Notes under the pieces: model-generated
Databases searched by the model: none
What the model saw: only the letters and a program-made list of their open reading frames with translations
What the model was told of the DNA's origin: nothing
Made by a program: the position numbers and the translations under genes
Source of the DNA: Sipunculus nudus
Taxonomy: Eukaryota; Annelida; Sipuncula; Golfingiida; Sipunculidae
Assembly: GCA_026874595.1 (NCBI GenBank)
Contig: CM049312.1
Location: 49,729,429 to 49,793,428, forward strand
Direction of reading: 5' to 3'
DNA: 64,000 nucleotides
Shown here: piece by piece, positions 58,351-64,000 of the stretch
Layout: every line of letters begins with the position of its first letter
Position numbering within the stretch: position 1 is the stretch's first letter

Positions 58351-59232
58351 CTAGACATACAGTTGCTTGCTCCTAATTTCATAACATCTGCATAAATATT
58401 TTGCTAGCTTTCTAAATTTATTTTCACACAACCAGGATATTTTTTCATTTTCTGTAAAAGTAGATGTTGGCCAGTTTGTACCAGAAAATAATGTTTTTCG
58501 TTCCTGCTCATACAAAGGACAGTGAAAAAGGAAGTGGACCTCATCTTCAATACACTCATTACATTTAAAACAGACTCTTTGTTTAATATTAATACGACGA
58601 AATCTGCCTGTTTCAATTGCCAAAGATAATACACCCATTCTGAACTGAGCCAAAAAGGATCTTTATTTTGAAGAAAGGTTCAATTTTACATATATAATTC
58701 AGTACTGATTGAATTTTTGTACAGCCTATAATTCCTAAGTTTTGGTTTTGATAACAGTTTTTCTCTCCAATCATCATTCATGACATGTTCTAATTTATTG
58801 TATATTTTAGTCATTGAGCACTCTATAATATTGTCAAAACTTGGTTTACATTCACAAACATAATCTGTTTTCATCCATTTTGACAATCCTATTCCATAAT
58901 CTCACCATATTCATAATAAACCGGTATTTACAGATTACCCAACCTACATCACCTTGGATGGCTAAATGTGGAGCACATCTGTTTACTCCCAAAAATATTC
59001 TGTCGGCTGTCGTCTGAACATTCTCTAATCTAGGACGTTTATAACCGCAACATATTTCTGAACCATATTCTATGATTGGTAGAACACAAGCATGAACAAG
59101 ATAACTGTAAACTTTAAACGACATATTATTATTTGTTCGATATTTACCTATCACAGCTCCTAATGCTCTCAAGGCAGCTGCAGCCATCTCTCTCTCGTGA
59201 TGATTTAAATTGAGATTTTCATCAAAATACAC
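58351..59232 (-). pseudogene. LINE thumb and C-terminal Cys/His region
   Basis: A 126-codon frame (59232-58852) continues the RT thumb, with YFDENLNLNHHEREM and the YSYLVHACVLPIIEYGSEI block typical of LINE ORF2 after the RT. After a shift near 58860 the last 100-codon frame has CFKCNECIEDEVHFLFHC, a CxxC...H...C arrangement. No further ORF follows before the poly(A)-signal-like AATAAAG. Confidence 0.8.
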
Positions 59233-59429
59233 ACCAAGATATTTATAAAATAATGTATAGGAAATAACTTTCTCCCCTGCTTTAAAGAGAACATTTGACC
59301 TTTTCTGTCTCGACCGCCTAAAGTGTACAACTTTTGACTTTTTCTCACTAATTTCAATTTGCCACTTTTGACACCATTCATGAATTTAAGATAACATTTC
59401 TTGTAAAGTAGACGAAGAGGGTGCTAATA

Positions 59430-60534
59430 AAACAATATCATCAGCGTACATTAAGATACTAACATTTCTGCTATTAACATCTGTTCATTCTATTGATACC
59501 TTCTGCCAAATCATTATAAAAGATCGAAAATAACGTTGGTGAAAGGGTATCACCCTGCCTGACACAATCTGAGGTATCAAACCAATCTGTGTACAGATCA
59601 TTTACCTTTACACAAGCTCGTGTGTCTTTGTATAACGCTTTAATAGCAAAATAAAATTTGCCATCAATTCCACACTGAAATAATTTATAGTACAGAAAAT
59701 CTCTTTTCACCGAGTCAAAAGCGGTTTTCAAATCTATAAAAGCTGGTAAACGTATTAAGACCCATGTTTAGTCTATTTCTGATAATACAATATAAGGAAA
59801 AATTGTGCTCTAAGCACGATCTATTTTCTCTGAAACCATTTTGCTCCTCAACTAAGATGTTATGATTTTCTAAGTACTTCATATGACGCCTGTTCAAAAT
59901 ACTCCCATAGACCTTTGCAATACAACATAACAAACTAATACCCCTATAGTTCATTGGCACCCTAGGTAGGGTCATCGACACTGGACTTCAAGATCGGAAT
60001 TACCATTGAATCAGCCCATACGGAAGGAACTATTCCATAATCAAATACCATATTAAAGAAACTGTGTATTGCCTTAGTGACTATAGCATTTTTCAGAACA
60101 TCATAAGGAATCTCATCAATTCCTGCAGCTTTCCGCCTTTTCAGCTTATTAACTACACTTTCTACTTCATCATAAGTAATAATTGTAAATATTTCCTGGT
60201 TTCCCTGATATAATGGGTCAATCATATCATTTTCTATACATGACATAAAATGTTTTATTTGTTCCGCAAAATTTTGATTGTTAATGTAAGACTCATTTAT
60301 ACCCGCATATAATTTTTCAAAATCAGATTTCCATTTACTCAACACACTTACCTTATCATATACAATATGATTATCTATGTCATATACCTCAAATGGTATA
60401 CAATTCTTACGGGGAGGACCCAATCGCTTAATATATTGCCAAAAAAAGTTGAGAGTTGTGCACCTGTAACTGCTCAATCCTGCACATTCTGTCCCTTCGG
60501 TATTGTCTTTCATAATATCTGAATTTTCGATCAA
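59430..60534 (-). pseudogene. LINE reverse transcriptase core
   Basis: Blocks in order on the minus strand: LKRRKAAGIDEIPYDVLKN, WADSMVIPILKS, NYRGISLLCCIAKVY, EEQNGFRENRSC, TAFDSVKRDFLYYKL (palm A, catalytic Asp), RQGDTLSPTLFSIFYNDL (palm B), and YADDIVLLAPS with the catalytic YADD at 59437-59448 (inverted). A frame change occurs near 59970 and another near 59720-59740. All catalytic motifs are nonetheless visible, so this copy decayed less than the other LINEs here. Confidence 0.85.
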
Positions 60535-60655
60535 AGAGAGCAGATTTTTTCTTAAAAGCTGCTAGAAGTTCTTTCCTCTCTTTCCAGCACTAACACATTT
60601 TCTATATTCCTTTTCAGCCTTTCTTTTATCTTTAAACAATGCATCTAATCGAGTC

Positions 60656-61245
60656 ACTCAGACACTGAGTAAAGGGAATTACCGTCAAGTCACTTAGACA
60701 CTGAGTACAGAGAATTCCCGTCCAGTCACTCAAACACTGAGTAAGAGAATTACCGTTCAGTCACTCAGACACTGAGTAAGGGGGATTAACCGTCCAGTCA
60801 CTCAGACACTGAGTACTGAGAATTACCGTCCAGTCACTCACACACTGAGTACAGAGAATTACCGTCCAGTTACTATGACATTGAGAACATAGAATTAACG
60901 TCCAGGCACTCAGGCACTGAGTACAGAGAATTACCTTCAAGTCACTCAGACACTGAGTAATGGGAATTACCGTCAAGTCACTCAGACACTGAGTACAGAG
61001 AATTACCGTCCAGTCACTCAGACACTGAGTAAGGGGGATTAACCGTCCAGTCACTCAGACACTGAGCACTGAGAATTACCGTCCAGTCAGTCACACACTG
61101 AGTACAGAGAATTACCGTCCAGTCACTCTGACATTGAGAACATAGAATTAACGTCCAGGGACTCAGGCACTGAGTACAGAGAATTACCTTCAAGTCACTC
61201 AGACACTGAGTACTGAGAATTATCGTCCAGTCCAGGCACCCAGGC
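60656..61245. repeat. 36-bp minisatellite, about 16 units, with a 253-bp superrepeat
   Basis: The unit is about CACTCAGACACTGAGTACAG then AGAATTACCGTCCAGT. Most units contain ACTCAG-ACA-CTGAGT, a perfect 6-bp inverted repeat with a 3-nt loop. A run of seven units with distinctive variants (AAGGGGGATTAACC, then GAACATAGAATTAACG, then ATTACCTTCAAG) occurs twice at a spacing of 253 bp (60778 and 61031), so seven units duplicated as a block. The array begins where the minus-strand LINE stops. Confidence 0.95.
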
Positions 61246-62170
61246 ACACATGTTACCACCTTGTCGGAGGTACAGATATAGCAAGAACACTGTAAAGAGA
61301 TATGTTTATTTATAGTAACTGAACGTATGCATGTGCGGCAATAACGGCAGCAACAGACGTATATGTACTGATGATATGAGTATACAGACTTCTGTGAACA
61401 GCGATATCCACAAGAGGGCGCAGGTGTTTGGAGCATACACAGCATAACTGCATGATAACAATGCCCCAATCTACATAAACTGCATCAGTAGAAAACCACG
61501 TGGGTGTTGTAAATGATTAACCATGGCCTAATAGCCCCATCCGTAATGAGATGTTTGTCTAAATATTAGAATCCTGTTAACATTACACAACGAGGTGCCC
61601 TCACATAAAATTATTACATCAGCAGACTAAATTACACGTACCCATCTCAGGGGGTGCTCTCCCGTCATAACATCAGCTGACTGAATCACACGTACCCATT
61701 TGAGGGGCAGATCAAGAGCAAACCCACGGGAGATCTCACTTACTCCCTCATAGAGTTCAACGTGACTTGTGACATTCATTACATATAAATCAAAAGCAAC
61801 AAAATATCCCTAATTAAGACACAATGAACAAAATCATATTTATATACTAGTATATTAAGACTTGTCTTCATTTACATAAACCAGGATCAGTCTTGTCATC
61901 TCGTATTGTTGTGAAATTTGTTAGAATGAATGATTATATTATTTTTCGTTTTTTTGTTTTTTTTTTAATTATTAAGACGATCTCTTGTATATCCCATATA
62001 TTTCTCTTAAACGATGAAAATCCATGAGTAACCCAAGTTTTGTTCAAAATAGCTAAAATAATTTTTTTTCGGCCCTAATGTTTTCTTAGTTAAGGTGATT
62101 TTTTATATTTCATTTTTCGTTGCATGAAGCAATACAAAGTGTACAGTCCCAGGTTATAAGCTTTTATATG
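61246..62170. other. Non-coding spacer
   Basis: No gene seen. The direct repeat CATCAGCAGACTAAATTACACGTACCCAT... / CATCAGCTGACTGAATCACACGTACCCAT... (about 61618 and 61672) is a short local duplication of about 54 bp. Confidence 0.5.
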
Positions 62171-62181
62171 GTATATTTCTT

Positions 62182-62556
62182 TTTTTAAAGGATTTTTTTG
62201 GTGGAGGTATCCGCCTAATTTTTTAATGCTTGCTTAACTAAATGTGAACATCTGCAGAATTCCAATCTAGTTTCGGACTACCTGACAGGGGCTTACATAC
62301 GATACTCTGGCGTCAACCAGGCTCGGTGTACCACTCCTATGGGTCCTGGGTGTTTGTCATCCCCATTGCTGAAACCCCCGAAAGGCACACTCAATTTTGA
62401 GTGAAACACGACTGCTGGGCACATTATGCCTGCAGACGCTCACCCTGGGTGGGGGCCGACCGTGAAAAACCTCACCACCTCGGCTGGGATTCGAACTCCC
62501 TATCTCAAGGCTTTGTGCCCTGTGCTCTAACCCTGAGCCACAGAAGCCGATCTACT
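62182..62556 (-). mobile_element. tRNA-derived SINE, copy 2
   Basis: Same family and orientation as 40690-41054. On the minus strand the tRNA-like 5' end reads TCGGCTTCTGTGGCTCAGGG (A box) and then GAGTTCGAATCCC (B box). The body matches the first copy with small indels, including loss of the GGGGCATAACACCGAGG segment and gain of a short CTGGGCACATTATGCC segment. An exact 11-bp target-site duplication, GTATATTTCTT, flanks it at 62171-62181 and 62557-62567, clear evidence of retroposition. Confidence 0.9.
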
Positions 62557-62567
62557 GTATATTTCTT

Positions 62568-62591
62568 CTAATTCACTCTCACGCAGACGCA

Positions 62592-62662
<71 letters not shown>

Positions 62663-62725
62663 TCCCATAAAAAAGCTTAACCCTCTACTCTTCAAATTGA
62701 CTACATTAACCTTAGGACACATTCT

Positions 62726-62778
<53 letters not shown>

Positions 62779-64000
62779 TTATATTTGTTTACATTTCCTT
62801 GTGATTGATTGTAATCACTATGGGGAAATATGTGACAAAATATGTATTAGTAAACCGTTAAAACAATATATAAACATGTTAAATTGTGACCCTTTTTTAT
62901 AGTACAAACAGGTACATGGCACACTGCCACTGCTTTTATTATAATATTGTTAGTGCAATTGAGTGATTTCAATAAAACACACACTTGGAATAGAGCAACG
63001 TAGGAGTATTATGACATTTGAAATGTAATTTTTCACATCTTGACATCCCGTGGTCGATTAGAAAATGACCGATTAATCCATTTGATAGGCCAAAGACGAC
63101 ACGGTTTTATCCAAAAGTATTAAGGGTGTTAAACATACATACATTTATAATCGCCCCGCGTCTGCCCAGTACAGGAACTCATGGCCGATCACTCCAGTTA
63201 CACGGCCAACACTGACAACAGAAATGATTGATCGCTGCTCTCCCAATTCTTCAGAATCAAATTTTAATTAGCCGGGAACCCGCCAGATGACGCTCGCTGT
63301 CTGCACCTGGCCAAACTCCTACGTAGGGGCAAGATATATTGGGGATAAATGATAGACCCTGCTGATATTCACCAAAAAGGTCTGCAGATCAAAGGGATTT
63401 AAGTTTACATAACCTTATATTAATGCTTGCCTAGATTGTCATTACAGCATGTGACCCTCCGTCTCTTGGCACTCGCTTCGATTCAGTCAAATGACAGGGA
63501 CAAATGTCCAAGAAAATCTGTATATAATAATACAATAATTTAATCCCCCTAAAAAATCCACGATAAGATCCTCTTGTTTAATTTTGCCTTCCCAGCCACA
63601 TCCTTGCAGCTTGATATGTCTCCACCTCGAACTGCACTTTACTTTCCTTTCCTTTCTCTTTCTTATTCTTCTCGAAAACCGGGTTAAGAAACCGTACGGC
63701 GCCCGCTGTATATGATTGCTAGGCATTAACAAGACCCTTGGTTACTGTGAGAAGTCCAATGAGAGCAGTTATTTCAATTGTATTGCTGCCGGAAACAGTA
63801 AGTATATACAATGTAACACCAATACTCAAATTTCGACATGGACACAGTACCCCAAAAGATGAGTTTGATATTGCCAGTCTTTGGATTACACAATACAATA
63901 CAACTATGAGTGTGTTTTAGACGGAGAAAGGATTTGGGTATATATTTAAACCGTAACAGACAAAAACTCACTGTTTCAGATGTAGATCTGTGTCCGTGTC
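62568..64000. other. Microsatellites and unassigned non-coding DNA
   Basis: (CT)n at about 62597-62646, (CA)n at 62647-62662 and (AT)n at about 62730-62775. Beyond these I see no gene. Open stretches of 60-81 codons at 63487-63971 overlap each other on both strands and lack domain features. Confidence 0.55.

Larger units (their letters stand above)
58207..60655 (-). mobile_element. Non-LTR retrotransposon, 5'-truncated, best-preserved RT
   Basis: Read from right to left the copy has a linker and RT start (60534-59962), fingers (59981-59715), palm (59731-59430), thumb (59232-58852) and a Cys/His C-terminus (58653-58351). It ends in AATAAAG and a tail of ACT/TAC trinucleotides at 58207-58230. 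No endonuclease is present; the element stops at the 36-bp array near 60655. Such simple-sequence tails occur in CR1-, RTE- and I-type LINEs. I do not assign a clade. Confidence 0.85.

Overview
This window reads as repeat-rich nuclear DNA of a marine invertebrate, most likely a bivalve mollusc. That is an inference from four things: low gene density, AT-rich spacers, decayed metazoan-type retrotransposons, and dispersed repeats carrying TGACCTTTGACC boxes and (GGACGGAC)-like spacers, which I associate with bivalve genomes. There is no bacterial-style gene organisation. I found no host gene I can name. Two short candidate coding exons lie near 30.4 and 31.0 kb and are the only plausible host coding sequence.

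Layout. 0-6 kb: a 44-bp minisatellite, then a decayed Gypsy-type LTR retrotransposon with both LTRs, a polypurine tract and PR-RT-RNase H-IN remnants, but almost no room for gag. 6-8 kb: an AT-rich non-coding block with a diverged second copy at 48-50 kb. 8.9-15.2 kb: dispersed repeat families with internal tandem units and palindromic 3' ends, plus two MITE-like elements with clear terminal inverted repeats. 16-18.6 kb: two more inverted-repeat candidates. 21.4-24.3 kb: a tRNA-derived SINE, a Jockey-like reverse transcriptase fragment and a 57-bp minisatellite open in three reading frames. 26.1-29.3 kb: an L1/Tx1-like LINE pseudogene. 29.9-31.1 kb: a second copy of the 11-12.7 kb element, then the candidate exons.

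32.3-36.3 kb: a roughly 3.9 kb array of 35-bp units with higher-order structure. 37.5-38.1 and 44.4-45.0 kb: an inverted pair of an LTR-like repeat, the second copy with a TATA box, initiator and poly(A) signals. 38.7-39.1 kb: a MITE with 43-bp inverted repeats. 40.7 and 62.2 kb: two copies of one tRNA-derived SINE, each with target-site duplications. 45-47.9 kb: a tandem family with TGACCTTTGACC boxes and a 47-50 bp minisatellite. 52.7-55.6 kb: a second L1/Tx1-like LINE that has lost its RT core. 56.7-57.5 kb: an array of palindrome-rich 37-bp units. 58.2-60.65 kb, minus strand: the best-preserved LINE RT, abutting a 36-bp array with a seven-unit superrepeat. 62.6-64 kb: microsatellites and unassigned DNA.

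The elements do not form a pathway. The biology on show is transposition followed by decay: autonomous retrotransposons (all broken), non-autonomous elements that would have depended on such enzymes, and satellite expansion at or beside element ends. The most interesting signals are the terminal architecture shared by otherwise unlike dispersed elements, arrays built from transcription-factor-like motifs (DR1, E-box, SOX-like), and several MITEs I cannot assign to a known superfamily.
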